Below the pieces are notes generated by a model that saw only the letters and a list, made by a program, of their open reading frames with translations, searched no databases and had not been told where the DNA came from. Position numbers and translations under genes: made by a program. From the NCBI GenBank assembly GCA_023333565.1, contig JAJKFH010000227.1, positions 1,178,001 to 1,242,000 on the forward strand: 64,000 nt of DNA, given 5' to 3'. Origin of the DNA: Puffinus mauretanicus (taxonomy: Eukaryota > Chordata > Aves > Procellariiformes > Procellariidae). Below are positions 33,991-47,764 of the stretch, piece by piece. Every line of letters begins with the position of its first letter. Within the stretch, counting starts at the first letter, position 1.

Positions 33991-34779
33991 ATTTTTAAAA
34001 ATTTTATCCTGCGTTGCTTGATCCCATAAATAGCTGGAGAAATAAGTAAGTAAGAAGAAAAATCTCAAATTAAATGCAGTAGTCTTGAGTACATTTTGCC
34101 CTAGTGCCCAAACACACATTTGTATCTACGAGCTTTTAGGTGTAAGTACAATTAATGGTCCCATTCATGGAGAAAGGTGGTCAGGAGGTAATGTCGTATT
34201 CTCTGTGTGTGCCAAACCCAGACACTTATATGGCATTGATAAATGTAGAATGAACATTTAAATACAAACATGGGTGTTGCACACTCATATAAAATGGTTG
34301 TCCTTGGTCTTCGTGGGTAGAAGATTCACTCTCAATGGGAGAAGAGTACAGCTGATGAGGCCACGCTCTCCTGTCCCCAGAGCTACGACAGACGTGAAGA
34401 ACAGAAGCATGTCAGTGACCACTTGAAGATATCAGGGTAGGAGCAACTTGACTTAAGGGTCTAAAGAGAGTCTTATCAGCCAGGAAGGACCGATAGCGGA
34501 GGATTGATGGCATTCATGTGCTTCCTGGTAATGACCTTTCTGCAGCCATTGCTTTTCTTTCACAAGGGCTTTGGTAGCCCAGGAACAGCGGGGACTATTG
34601 TTTAGATAATTGTGATTTTACTTCTTCCCTTTATCGAAGGATTTTAAAAATTTAAATCAAAGCTAGTGACAGATCTTGGATTGTCCATAAAGGATACGTA
34701 CAGACCAGATACAAGAAAGCAGCGATTCTGGAAAATTTTTGCAAGTGAATTAATTCTTTATGCCATTGATTAAACAATT
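33991..34779. other. Unassigned sequence
   Basis: Unique sequence with no gene, repeat or notable motif recognised, apart from short A/T runs. Confidence 0.4.
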
Positions 34780-34860
34780 TTCTGCCATTACACCAGTGAA
34801 TCTGGCCCTCAGTGTTTATGAAATACTTTCAGAAAGCACGATTTACACTGAAGTTAATTA
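34780..34860. repeat. Possible ancient CR1/L3-type fragment
   Basis: TCTGCCATTACACCAGTGAATC and CACGATTTACACTGAAG resemble the paired strings 'tctgccctcagttacaccagtgtaaatc' and 'ggatttacactgaag' of amniote CR1/L3 ends. Confidence 0.35.
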
Positions 34861-36130
34861 TCACGATTATATTTATTTAGAGAATTCTCTTGCTTTGTCT
34901 TCATATGACATTTGTATGTTAAAAAGTGTGAAATTAAGGCACATGCAAGGAATTTTAGAAAATATTGCATGTAATTAAAGATTTCTGACTAGGATCTGTG
35001 CATCAGCCAGGGCCATCATGTAGTGGAGCAAGCTGTAGCATCAGCTTCATCTTTAAATTCTCAATTTACCCTGCTTTTCTTACTTACCATAGATTTTTAT
35101 GGTATGATTTTATTTCTTTCCTTTTTTATTTTTAATAATACCAATAAAAAAGCAGGGGAAAAAAAATCTTCATTGGAAATATTTGAAATATTCTCCACTG
35201 GAAAAATAATATCCTGTAATAGATGGATAGTCATGTAAACACACCACTGCCTAGCACAACAAAACCAGCCTGGATTCATGGGTATGCCCTTCAGATGGCA
35301 TCGTGGGGAGGCAGGAGGAGTTTTGCAGGAGATTAATACACCAGGTTTGCACCTCTGGGGATGCTGGTTCCAGTTTGGGCTCTGGCTGGGAGGGAAAATA
35401 AGTATGGTGGTCTCATTAGTCCTCATTACAAAAATCGACCACATGGTTTGGTACCGTTGGCAGCCCTTCACTAGATAAATCCGGGACTAGAATAACAAGG
35501 GTTACTGCAAGCTAGACTCGAGGTGCGTTGGCAGGGAGGGGAAGTTTGCACAAAGCCTGGCTGTACCGAGGCCAGTGTTAACAGTCTCTTTACTTTCATT
35601 TGCTCTGAATTCACTCATATATTTGCAATCAAAATGGTTTTAAAGTCTTCAAAAAAAAAAGGAGGGGGAGAGTAACAGAGAGACAGCTTTTGAATTGTAA
35701 AACATATAACAGACCCCATTCCCGACAAGTTTTATTGCTGTTCAACTAAATCCCTCAAGTCTATCTTTAAATTAGCTGAATTAGAAAAGATGTAAAACTA
35801 ATCAGAATACTGCTGTCTAGATACTCCTTTGTCTGAAATACAGGAACCTTATCTTCTGGTAGAATCATTATATATGTTATCAGTTATAAATAACCTTTTA
35901 TAAAGGACTAGTAAATCAAGTAGTTTGCATTTCTTGAAAGATTATATGATCACATTATTTTTTCCCAATTAAGCAATTTCAACATTTTAATCTCAGCAAA
36001 TTGCATTTATAAAAAGTTGCCTGGATTTCATAAGCATTTTGCAATACAGTTTGCTACACACCGCATCTGAACAGATTAGGGTGTATGTATGTATATAGGT
36101 ATCCCCCCTCTTCTTCCCCAGAGAGTCTCA
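34861..36130. other. Unassigned AT-rich sequence
   Basis: No gene recognised. A minus-strand frame of 124 codons at 35097-35471 has no domain. An adenine run occurs at 35651-35660. 35580-36060 is AT-rich unique DNA with strings such as TTAGCTGAATTAG and could include a conserved element. Confidence 0.35.
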
Positions 36131-36175
36131 AATGAGCCAAATATTCAGCTGATGTAAATCAGTGTTGTTCCAGAT
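36131..36175. repeat. Ancient CR1/L3-type fragment
   Basis: AATGAGCCAAATATTCAGCT and GATGTAAATCAGTGTTGTTCC resemble 'cagatcctcagctggtgtaaatcagtgtagctcc' of amniote CR1/L3 ends. Only one block survives. Confidence 0.45.
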
Positions 36176-36219
36176 ACTTTTAGACATGATATACTGCATT
36201 ATATCAACAATCAGCCTTC

Positions 36220-36360
36220 TACAACTGACTCCATCACTATGCCTGGTTGAAGCTGTAATTAAAGTCTGTGTTGCTCGGGAGTCAGTACCCAGCAGCCTCG
36301 GAGGATTAATTAGGTCTGATATTTATTTCTTTTGATACAAAACCCAGATGTGTGCAGTTA
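36220..36360. promoter_or_regulatory. Small candidate enhancer with TAATTA sites
   Basis: Unique sequence next to a decayed LINE, with GTAATTAAAG (TAATTA at 36256-36261), ATTAATTA (36305-36312) and TTTATTTCTTTTGAT. Repeated homeodomain cores within about 50 bases are typical of conserved developmental enhancers. No further evidence. Confidence 0.3.
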
Positions 36361-39300
36361 AGCCAAAAACCATAGGGAGAGCCATCCTGCTTTTTTTTCC
36401 AGCGGACAGAGGAAAAGCAGTGTTGCCCACCCAGAATTAAAGAACAGAAGCAAATAATTATCATCATGGAACAATTTGGCAGCGGCGTGGTTTCATAATC
36501 TGCTAAGCCACTTTACCTGCCTGATTATGAAATAATTCAGATGACCTCAACTTTTTTTGTTTTAGCAAGTATTGTAAATATATATATACATGTGTTGATT
36601 TATTTGTCTGAAAGCTGGGAAGAAAAATATCGAGGGAATACTCCTGCCCTCTGTGGTTATAGAAATAAATCAGCTTGTATTTCACTTTAAGTATATGTTC
36701 TTCAATGTGTTATAAACATACCTGTCCAGTCAGTAAAGGGCTTACCTTAAAAGTAATTAATAAGACCGGAAAATAGATAGGGAAAACACTCTAAATCATG
36801 AGCAAGTGTAGTACCACCCTTGGTTCCCACTATGAAAAGGACATCTCCAGCAGGAAAAGGTAGTTCAGGTTTTATGCTCAGAAAGATGTAGGATTCAGGG
36901 CATTTTTGATGTTGAGCTTTGTGCTGTGGGCACCCCCCTGGCAATACTATCTCACTCAGAAAATTCACCGTATCGGGCCAGCATCAGATAAATTCACATG
37001 AACCATGAAACAGCTTCATATGATATCAATTTGTGCAGCATTTCTTATTCAGCCTTTTATTTCAATGGGAAAAATTACCCACTCCCATAGATATAATTCT
37101 GATTTTTTTAGTTATAAAAAGAAAAGCAGCAAAAAAGGGGTTATCAAACCTAATTTTTTGTGTGTGGGGGTTATTCATTCCCAGCCCATGCCTCCCCTTC
37201 TTGCCCAGTGATAAAATGCAAGAAGTAAATCTACAGGAGTAGAGATCTCCCAAAAACAAATATTGAAAAGAAATATGGAAAGATCAGACCGTTATGAAAT
37301 TTCTCCCCTTATTCCAGTTGAAAGAAAGCTCTGCACATTTTCAAAATAACATATGAAAACTCAAATTTTTTTCTAATAATTTCTGTTAGTCCTCTTGTGT
37401 TGTGTACCTGGGTATTGATTCAGAGTAATGAGACTCCCATTTCGCTGAGTTTTGGATTAAATCCCTAGGAGAGATTTGAGCCAGTGATCTAATGATAAAA
37501 GACTGGAAAGCCCATTCCTTTTCCCTGATGCAGCTAGCCAGCATATTATACTGGAGATATGCAACATTTTTCCCCTCTGAATAACTTCTATAGAATTTTG
37601 TGAAGATTAGTTTTTCTCTCTTTCTCACTGATTGCATCAGTGTATTTTACAATATCTCCATATATTTTGGTTTACAAGGGAAAAAAATTAACTAGAAAAC
37701 AGTAAATCTACTCTTTTTTTTCTTTTGGATGTTTCTGATATTTGTTTTTCAGGTAGACTGTCAAAAGCAGGCTTTTGCAGAGTTTCCTGGAGCATTTCCT
37801 CGCTTCTTTGCAGCTCGTTAAGCTCCATTTTTTTGTTTTTGTTGGTTTTTTTTCAGCCCATCTATGGGGCATCTCACAGGTCTCCACAGCTCCAAATGTC
37901 AGCTGAAAAAACAAGCGCTCTCTTTTTAGCTCCTCCAGTTGATGCAAGACACATCAGGACTCAGGCAAAAGGGAAAAAGGAAAAAAAAAAGGCAAACCCA
38001 CTGTATTTGGAGTTAGGAACAACTGCTACTGGTGGGTGTCCTAGTCCTCCTTCCCTTCCAGGTTCTGGAGAACATCAGCCAAACTGATCTCAGTGAACGG
38101 GTACGACGTCCCTCTCTGCTCTCCCCAGGTCTCTGCTATGCTTAATACTGTCAGAAAAGTCTCCAGCAAACATTTGTAATTGCAGGGAGAAAGAACACTG
38201 CTGTCTTTATTTTTTCTAACTTGACATCTATCAAATTTAGTTTAAGTGTTCCCCTGGGTCAGTCGAGTTGCTGAGCTATAAACTAAAAATAATTAAAATA
38301 AAATATTAAAAAAACCTCAAGTCTGCTTGCCAGGAGTGTATCGCTGGGAGTTAACAGCTCTCAATCATGTATTTCAGAGTGTTAGAATAGCTGAAATAAG
38401 ACAGGCAGGCTTAATACCACATAAAACTGTAATTCTTTGATGTTTTGATGCTACAGGCTTGATTCTTGCACTTCAGGACAAAACTGATTTCTATCACAGG
38501 CATTCGGAATATAGATGCATTTTTTTGCTTTAATACTACAGTTAATATAAATTTTATAGGACTAGTTTAACGAAAAGGAAAGGCAGGGGAAGGTTGAAGG
38601 AGACATTCTGATTAATATCTCAGATAATTAAAACCTCACCCTGACAATTCCTATAAGGCAAAAGACGAGTTACCTTTTCATACTATAAAAGATGACTTTG
38701 CCAATTTATTGACCCCAGCTGATGTAGCAGCTATCACCAAAATTGGAAATTCTAGCTACAATGACTTAAATTTTGGCTTAAACCCGACCAGACGGACAGC
38801 ATGTTCCCAGACTGGTCACATTCATAAATGTCATAAAAAACATACTTGTTCTATGACATGCATGAAATAAAATTCTCGAACAAGACATCTCTAACCAGAA
38901 AGGCATGAAGCAAAAATCTTTACCCACGTGACAGGGAATGAGGACTGCTAAAAATGGTATTTTGACATTGGTGGACTGCTGAAGTAAAGCTTCTCCAGGC
39001 ATAGCTTTAACATTGTTTTTATTATTTTTATTATTCTTATAGGCCATAGAAACCATGTGAGGTAAGATGAAAAAAAAATCAGTCAAAACATGTTTCAAAA
39101 TTTTTGTGTAAGCTGTTCCACTGTAAATTTAAAGAGAAAAAATTAAGTCAAGGATCACGTTCAGGGGATCCGAGTGGAATCAGTCATCAAGAGGTGCAGA
39201 ATGTGCAAATAAAGAATTAACCTGGGTTGTCTAACCGAGTCTGTCTGCACCTGATGCTTTTGCTTCTCATTACGTATCTTGGGCACTTTAATTATAGATT

Positions 39301-41532
39301 TATTTTCACACATAGTGAAAAAAATGTGTTAGTTAATCTTATCTTTTTCACTATAAGCATATTATCATTGAAAACCACTCCTTTCTGGAAAATGACATTT
39401 TTTACAAAAAATTGTACTTTTATCAATTAAGTATTATCAATACTTTTATTTTTCTTTTTAAAAATTAGTGGCTTCGTATTTCTGGAAACACTGTTAAATA
39501 TAACAGGATTCTCTATTTGAAAATGATAAAGCCATGAAGTTGAGAGGATTGCCTGCATTTAACCTTCAAAAATAGAAAATTCATCTTTTCAAGCCCTACA
39601 AAATAAGAGTAATATTAATTTTTTAAATGTGGCATTGCAACTAGCTCTAAATCAAAACCAGACACGATATCATTACTCTGTTCTTGTCAAAATTGCTGAA
39701 TAACACCCTCCCCAGCTTTAAACTGAGTCTGTATCTCACCTCCAAAATGATTGCACTCCTCTGATATAAATTGCCTCCCCGTAATGTGGGGCCAAGCTCC
39801 CTTGCAGAGGGGATGCCCTGGAGTCAAGGGAGCTACGCCCATGGATGGTTTGGTCCATAGCTAGCCGAGGATTTGGAAATGAAATGTGCTCCAGCATACA
39901 GACTAGAGGTGGTTGGGAATTTTCCAAGGTACTTATTTGGCGGGGTGTCACAGAATGGCAATTTGTTGAAACTGAAACCATTCACAAGGGAAGGTCTGTC
40001 TGAACAAAGCTCCCAAGTCAGAGTGAAAGGCAAAAACAGAAAAGCAAGTAAGAAAACAAAAAAAAAAAAAAGGGGGAACAAAGAGCGGTTAGAGAAACTG
40101 CCCCTTTCCAACAGTCCTGGAGGAAAAGGGGCCAGGAGTCTGGCTCAACGCGATTCTTGCCTCTCTCACTGAAAATGGCGAAAGATTTTTTTTTAGGACA
40201 AAATTACAAAGTCAAAGTGGAATAGAACAGCACAAAGTACATTTGCTCAGGCTGATCTCTTGAAATGAACCATTCCTGGACTTCTTAAAACTTTGGTTTT
40301 TCACCCATTTCTGCAGCCATGTTTTGTACTTATTGTCAAGAATTGCTAAAACACTACGTAAAATCTGATTGATCAAAAATACCCGATTCAGCCACTAGTA
40401 CACGATTAAGCAACTAGTACCTGCAGGAAATTTTCTGACAAGCCTATTCTTTACTGGAAAATTGCTCCCTTTATAATTCACTTTTTCAGAAAAGTTACCT
40501 GCTCTCTGGGTTGACTTCTCAAAAAATCAAACATGATGAACCCAAAGTATTTTAGGACTTTTAGGCAAAATGATAAAGAAACAGTTCCCCATTAGAACTT
40601 GTAAGAGCAGCCTCAAGAATGGATTTCCTGAGTGAGTTACCTTAGAATAAGGTAAAGTGACTTTAAAATAGTGCCAGAGGGTATTTTGAGTGAGCAGATG
40701 CTGCTGTTCACCTTTTTTTACAGGCGTAACAGCAAGTTTATGGTTCAGTCACGACACACTCGCTCTGTGGCAAGGAATTATGACCTGGTTGTCCTTTGCC
40801 ACTAATTTCAGTGAGATGTTTTCTGTCCTCTGGGACTTTGCCTTCCAGTTTTTGAAGGAGAAGAAAAATAAAAGCAGGCTGAAGTGAACATGCACATGGT
40901 AAAATCAGACTTGATATGAGTGCAACTCTCCTGATACCTGGTATAATCACTCATTTTTGTATCAGATCCGGTTTTGGTCTTGCGTAGGTTGAACGTATTT
41001 GCTACAGTCATGATATATGTCAGGCAGTAAAGACATGTGAGTTAAAGCTGCCACAGGGCAGCTCCTGCAAGGTGGGAGGATGGAGACCTTCAGTCGAGGT
41101 GGAACATATACAACAGGCATTGCACAAATTGTGAAGGCTGCTGGATGTCTAGAAAAAGACATAATATCCTGAGGGCTGCAAATATTGACTTATTAACTAG
41201 CTGTAGGTAGATTTGGCTGCAGTCAGGTCTGGGATGAGTTTAACCCCTGGCTCAGTCAAACGGGCTTTGAGCAGCTCTTGATCCCAGAGGGAGCACCTGA
41301 CCCTGGATGAATGCTGTCACCAACATTGTGTTTTTCTCCCTCTTCGTATCCCACACCCAGCGGAGGGAAGAGCCAGCAGTTGCTATGCCTCTCCATTTGC
41401 ATGCAAGAAGGGAGGCAGATTTTAAGGTCTCCTTCCTGAAGAAACACTATATTTCCTTTCACCCCCATATTCCTTCTCCCTCTGTTACCTCCACCCCAGT
41501 TCTTTCCTAGCCCGGAGAGGGAGAAAACAGAC
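36361..41532. other. Unassigned sequence
   Basis: No gene recognised over about 5 kb. Notable composition: an (AT)-rich string near 36576-36588, T-runs near 37713 and 37841, adenine runs at 37981-37990 and 40060-40072, and AT-rich DNA at 39290-39650. The frame of 120 codons at 37725-38087 crosses T-rich and A-rich runs. The pair of frames on opposite strands at 39833-40172 also spans a lysine/phenylalanine-coding homopolymer. Neither has a domain. Confidence 0.4.
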
Positions 41533-41560
41533 AGAAAGAAAAGAAAAGAAAAGAAAAGAG
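41533..41560 (+). repeat. AAAAG pentanucleotide repeat
   Basis: About five consecutive AAAAG units, flanked by further GA-rich bases (41521-41566). It is a simple slippage repeat. Confidence 0.85.
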
Positions 41561-43914
41561 AGAAATATGCTGCCTGGATTGGAAAAGTCATCTTTTCCCA
41601 GGAGCAGCGTAATAATGTTAATGGAAGGGAGAACGGGAAAGAGGAAATGTTTCGCTAACGTGGAGAATTTCTGGCCTGGGTTCTTTCTGAGGCCTGTTTG
41701 TCAGGGGGAAAAGGAAATTGGTGGCTGGATGAAATATGAGCTGATGCAGCTGCAATGCCTTTAAATACAAGCTTTTTTAGGCACACTGGTGCTTCAGTTT
41801 GGGGATATAAGCAGATGCTGAATGCCTTTCCCTACTTCACATGGGGCCTTTGCGTGCTGTGGTTTTAAGACCAGTGTTCAGGTGATAAAAAAAAAAAGGG
41901 GGGGCGGGGAATGAAATGTCATTTTCGGAGAGGCAAAAAATACTTCAGGCTCTTTGGCGTGTAAGTCATAAAGGGCTTTTTGTGCACGGGTAGTCAGTGC
42001 AGTGTCAAGAGAAATCACTTGCACAAGGTGGAGTAACACTATCTGAAATTAAATTCTGGCCTCCATTTACAAGTAACACTTTAAGGTAAAAAAAAAAAAG
42101 AAAGCTTTTTCTTTTTAAGAAATTGAAGAGAACTAAGAGACACCCCCTCCTCTCCTCCAGAAACATACCCCTGGTGTTCTTGCTATCCATAACATAGCAG
42201 CCCCAAGCATAAGGTAATTAACAGAGCTCATCAGCCAGACCTAACGAGCACACGGCAACTTTCTACAGCGGGGTGAGATCGGGATGGAGGTTTAGGGCTG
42301 CTCTGATCTGAAAGGGTTTGAACTGAAAAGGTTTGAACTCTCGTGCTATTGCTTTCCAGGCTCTTTGAGCCTGGTTCCTATTTACACTAAGTTTCCTTAG
42401 CATAAAGGAGCCTTCAAGTGGGCATGCAGTGAAGGAATATTTCAAGGCAAAGAGCATGCAAAGCGGGCTCTCGCTGCCCTCCTTGCACCTTCCTTGGAAC
42501 AAGCCCTTCACTGTTTTCTTACAAGGGTGAAATGCCAGATGTAGCTCTAGTCCAAGGTGGAGGAGAAAGGCTCCGGCTCTTAGTCCTATTGAAGCCCTTT
42601 TGCACTGCGCTGGTATGCCTAAAGGACCTAAATAATTACTTACGGGATTTTTTTCTGGATTCGTTTTTTTATTCCTGCTACTGAAATTCTGATTTCTTAT
42701 TCTTTCTCCATTGCTGGAAAGGTGAAATGTCACCTCGAGCTGGTCGTCCAAGGTGGAAGCTGTGCTGACACTCTCTGGAGATGTCATTGAAATATAAATA
42801 GCAAATAGATGATTAAAAATAGTTTGTCCCCTTGAATGATTTCTGTAGAATTTAAGGATTATTCCCTGCTTCTGAGACCTCCTTGGCTCAGTCCTGGCTG
42901 GGACCTTGCATTTATTTTTAAATGCCAGTCTGTGTTCCTCACTCCTAAGGAAATTAAGGTGCATTAAACGCCCTGCAAAATCTGAGACAGTCACACAGTT
43001 TTCTGTGACAATATTTATGAACTAAAATTCTCATCCAGTCTACCAAAGTCCCTGAAGAAAAGGTTTCTTACTATTTATACCTGCTCCTTTGCCAAGCAAA
43101 GATCTCTCAGACCATAGAGTAATCTCCGGAAAGATGTACTGGAAACCTGGTTTGGCCTGTTCAATGTAGCTAGACTGATTAATGTAGCTGGTTGTCATTT
43201 TTAGAACTAATGATTTTTAACAGAAATGGTCATCTTTAACCCAAAAACACTTTGTACCAAGTTCTTGACTTTGTATACTTTCTTTCTTTCCATATTTTCA
43301 TAATTTCTATTGAAAGGTTTTGCTATGACTGACTTACCAAAAATGTTTCAATATTTCATTTTAATCCAATAACCATTTCAGAAAGAAAATGAATCTGTTT
43401 CAAAGCACTATGATTTTTTAAAGGATCTATTTTGACCTCAGAATATTGAAACTCAGAGTAATTGCAAACACAGGTTTTCAACAATCAAGTTTATTTTCTC
43501 TGCAGAAAACCTCACCCATGTGCCTGCAGGGAATAGCTGCATTTGCCAAATCCAACTTTTGGTGCACAGAAGAAGTGGGATATATAAATAGAAAGTGTAA
43601 GCTTTTGGATATACAAAATGGGTTTGTAATTTAAGGCCTCCCAGCCGGTGGCAACAATTGTCCATGTCTTGTGGGGTGTCAATTTTCCCTCTTCTCTTTA
43701 TTTGGCTCAGCAAGCCGCCTTCTGCAATCACAGTTTAAAGTCTTGGCTTATGCCTCTTCTGTCTCCTATCTCACGTCGAGTCGCTGTCGTCCCGGGGAGC
43801 TGCAGGATGCTATCCACTAATCCGATGCTGCAGTCTCCAGGCCTGCGGTGGGATATAGAAAAAAAAGAAAAAAAAAATAGCTTTCCTAAATGATATACCA
43901 AATTACACATTATT
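41561..43914. other. Unassigned sequence with the window's longest open frame
   Basis: No gene called. It contains adenine runs at 41887-41897 and 42090-42099, and a 243-codon minus-strand frame at 42263-42994 that is discussed as a finding. The upstream part of that frame (42760-42860 in plus coordinates) is AT-rich and enhancer-like, with AATATAAATAGCAAATAGATGA-type texture. Confidence 0.4.
42310..42339 (+). repeat. 15-base tandem duplication
   Basis: GAAAGGGTTTGAACT is followed directly by GAAAAGGTTTGAACT, two copies with one mismatch. In the minus-strand open frame at 42263-42994 it gives a repeated FKPFQ-type peptide near the C-terminus. Confidence 0.8.
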
Positions 43915-44160
43915 TCACTTGACAAACAAAAACTCTTTTGTGGTTAGCAGAATGAATCGTGTACATCATAATTTTGACAGCGAGTACTGAGGTTGAACTG
44001 GCTCTTTAAACAATTTCCCTGTGTACGCATTGCTGTTCCAGTTCAATGCGAGCATATGGCAAACACAGAAACTATACTTACTGATGCCAGGGCATGACCA
44101 AAATCTATAATAATGTTGTTTACTTTCACCAGCTCTGCAAGAAAGAATGTAGCCTCATGC
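43915..44160. promoter_or_regulatory. Candidate element with two competing hairpins
   Basis: Unique, repeat-free sequence with ATAATTTTGACAG (TGACAG, TALE-type) and two overlapping inverted repeats. TTGAACTGG (43993-44001) pairs with CCAGTTCAA (44038-44046), and CGCATTG (44026-44032) pairs with CAATGCG (44044-44050). The two pairings share 44044-44046, so they exclude each other. It could be a structured part of an RNA or a composite factor site. Confidence 0.35.
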
Positions 44161-47100
44161 ACTTAAACGACCTCAGAAGAGTCACACTTTTGCTTTGTCA
44201 ATAATTTAATCAAAACACACATTGTCCCTTCGAAACATAAGGACCCAACACGTTTGCAGTAACTGAGTCAAACTCTTCTATATAGTCTCGCTTGTCTCCT
44301 GGAGAAAACCTAAGGAAATTCTCTCCATGACGTTGGTGAGAATAGAGGGAGGCAGCAGACAAACGTAGCTTTTGGAGCACACTTGGCTTACGCCCTTTTT
44401 GTTGTTGTCATTTCTGATAAAAATCATAATATTTCAAAGTCTTCTACGGACAGAGCTCTGCCAACTTCCTTCTCCCACTAAATTGGCCATTCTCGAGCGC
44501 TGCCAGGAAAGAACATATTTTAGCATCTTAGCACTGCGTGGTCTGGCAGGCGAGCGTTGGGAGGCTGAGGTGGTTGGCCACTCCTCTGCAGAAGGTTGTA
44601 ACATCCAGTGCTCAAGGGGGTTTTCCTCTGCACTTTTGTCAGGCACTAAAGCTGCCCTAATGACGTGGAGCCACGGGACAGTGCAGGCTTTGAAATGCTC
44701 AGGGAATAAACAAGCTCAGCTAGCTGCCTGCGGAAACTCCAGCTCTCGCAGAAAAAACATCCTTCTTCACAACCAAAATCAGAATGTCAACAGGAGGATA
44801 GTCTTCGTTTCACTTTGGTCTGAAACATCATAAGGAAAGGAGAGGGAGAGCCTGAAGCGACAGGATCTCTTAAATAAAGACGTGTGTTGAGGGAACAGGA
44901 CTCAAGGAATTTGAGCGACATTGCAGTGATTCATTTAATAGCTCTGATAAATTTTCAATGACAGCAACCGCAAAGACTAATACTGCAAACGTTCAGGAGA
45001 TACTGTGTAAATGGATCTGCATAAAGTAGTTTCCCAGTTGCCTGGAAAGTACATGGACATGGATTTCAACCATGAAAGAGTCTTAAAGCTGTGAGGAGCT
45101 GAATTGCACTGACACCCATTCCAGGCAATGAGAATCAGGACTTTTCATCTGAGGGCACATTTCTTAAAATCAAGGTTAGCTCTGCTGGAGACAGTGTTTG
45201 TACAAGGCTGAAGCAGGATAACCTATTGGTAGAGTCACAAATATTTATTTACGGAAGGAGAGAATGTCACTAATTTACATTTCCTCCTTTTTATGCTTTC
45301 TAATTCACAGTGTTCTCTCCCATTTTTTAGTCATCAGAGCTACATAGTATATGCACACAAAAAAAACCTGATAAAAATTTGAGAAACCAATAAACTCAGT
45401 ACCCAAATAGAAATGAGATATTTTTCTAGCAGTTAAAACTCAATTACAGTTAAGTCACATGTTCACTCCACTCAATAGCTCATAAAATGAGCAATGAACT
45501 CACCAGGTTCTCAAGTATTGGCTGGATGAGAGAGGGCACCTCTGGGAGATGGGCAGATACTCATCTGCAGGGGCTCAAGCCTTTGGATTTACTAACTGGG
45601 GGTCAGCCTGAGCCTTAATTGTCTCTAGGTGGAGGCAGAGCTGTACTGGGCAGTAAGCCAAGCTGGAGTCTGTCTGGATCTGCGTGGAGCTAACTCAGGT
45701 TCTTCTGCACACACTAAAGCTAGTATGCAAGAAAAGAGTGCCCACAGATGTTCAAGAGTTGATTTGTACATCTGTTTTGACCTAGGAAGAGGTAAGATGC
45801 TACAGGAGCATAGCCATCCCGAGGCAATCCAAGGGTTCAGCCTCCAGCAGTTCCACACATTACAAAACAATTGAAGAATCAGCTAAAGAAAGACATTTAC
45901 TAATTTGCCTTAACCAGAGAAGTTTATAAATATTTGCAGCCATTGCATTGATGGTGACTCCTTGCATGAACTGGGGGAGACACCCACATTTATTACAGGT
46001 CAAAGATATTCTCAAGAGCAAGATCCAAAGACCAAGGAAGTCACTGAAAGTTACACATTTCAAAGAGCTTTGGGTCACATGGGCATGTACCATGAGCAAA
46101 AGCCCAGTGAACAGATTTTGTTGGAGCCACCGAAGGATGGGTGGATCCAGATCACACCATTCTGCTCGTCTTGGAGCCAACCCAAACGTGGAGATTTCAA
46201 CCCCCAGCCCCCAATGTATTGTTCAACGGTTAGTTTTGATTTCTGCATGTGATACGTTCCTGGCTGGGACAGGGCCACTACTAATAACAAAAATGCAGGC
46301 ATCAGCATGGATCATGGCCCTCCTTTTCCTTTGTTTTTTTTCTTCCTTTCCTTCTTTTTTTCTGAATACACATAATCTAAAGCATAAGGTCCCGTTATTG
46401 TCTGGAGGTGCACACTTCTATTAATGTCAGGTTCTCTAGTTTGTTAGCTCAGACCTCTTACAAATGGTGTGTTCCCACATCGGTAGTCAGGCCAGGCAGA
46501 ACTTAACTCTTGCACTGTTTTAATTTTTGTCTTGGAAATCCAAGGGATGTTTCTAGCAATTCTGAAAGTTCACGTTTGAAAGCTAAACCACACTTTGCTC
46601 ACTAGGGCTTAAGATTAGTTCCTCTGAGTTGACAATTTACTCTTTCAACTTGTAACCTAAGATCCTTCTTTCACCTCTCTGGGTGACTCCAAGATGAACT
46701 GATTTCTCCTCTGCTAAGAAAGCTCCAGTTCTACCAGCAAAAATATTGCTAAAGAACAAGGGATAAAGGGGGATCTGATTCATCTCTTAACAAAATATGA
46801 AAGTGAAGAAATAACACCACTGAAATTAATAGATATAACAGAAGAAATGCATCAAAGAAATGTTATTTCTCTATCACTATGTGGTTATGCAGATAAACCT
46901 CCAGCTACATTTAGTCTTTTCAAAAAGGTCAGTTAAATTATTCCCAATCTCTAGTCTCACATGACTTTGCAGTTTCTTGGTTCCAGCTCCGAGGAGAAGC
47001 AGAGGTGCTGAGATACAGAAAGATAGGATATCCTCTTTGTGTCACTTTTCCTACTGGAAAGAGGAAATAATGGAAATCTTGCAAGAAGTCCTGTTCTCAT

Positions 47101-47764
47101 GAGACTTTCAGCTTCTTTATTCAGACCAAATGATCCTGGCTAGTTCAGATAAGGTTACTTTGACTATTTACCCATTGTAAAGTAAATTATCAAAAGTCTT
47201 CAGGCTTGTCCATCATTAACAAACGTTGAAAAATCCACCCTCTTTCCCATGACAGGGTTAAGAAAACAATGTTAAAATCTATTTCAGGATCCAAGAGATG
47301 CACAATTCAGTGCCAAAAGCATTTTTGTTAAAAAGATAGTAAGTTTCTCCGCAGCTTTTCCAGCTATGCATGCATTTGCTTCAGAAGTTGTAGAAGTTAC
47401 AGGGAAAATTCTTTGGGCACAGGTCTATTCAGTAAGACATCCTGAAAACTTTAACAAATACACACTTTTTTCTGATCTGATTTTCTCTCCTTATTCATTA
47501 TCTCTATTTAAATTGAACCTAGCAGCATTCTTAGGGCAGTGCTTTGTCTCAGCTGGATGGACTGTGCTCCCCCTTACAAAGCCACGCACTCCCAGCCTTG
47601 CCGGTGAGCAATCCTCCTGCTAGATGAGGAAATCTCTGTTTGGGGCAAAATAATTCACCAGCCTCCTCTCAAACCCTTCCACACTGCCCATCCTGTCTGT
47701 CAGCTGCATGTTACACCAGGCTGAGCTCCTACACCAAACCTCTTCTTCTCATGCCTTGTCTTAG
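44161..47764. other. Unassigned sequence
   Basis: No gene recognised. Frames of 153 codons (44372-44833) and 158 codons (45948-46424) on the plus strand both overlap shorter frames on the opposite strand and match nothing I know. A T/C-rich stretch lies at 46324-46360. Confidence 0.4.
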
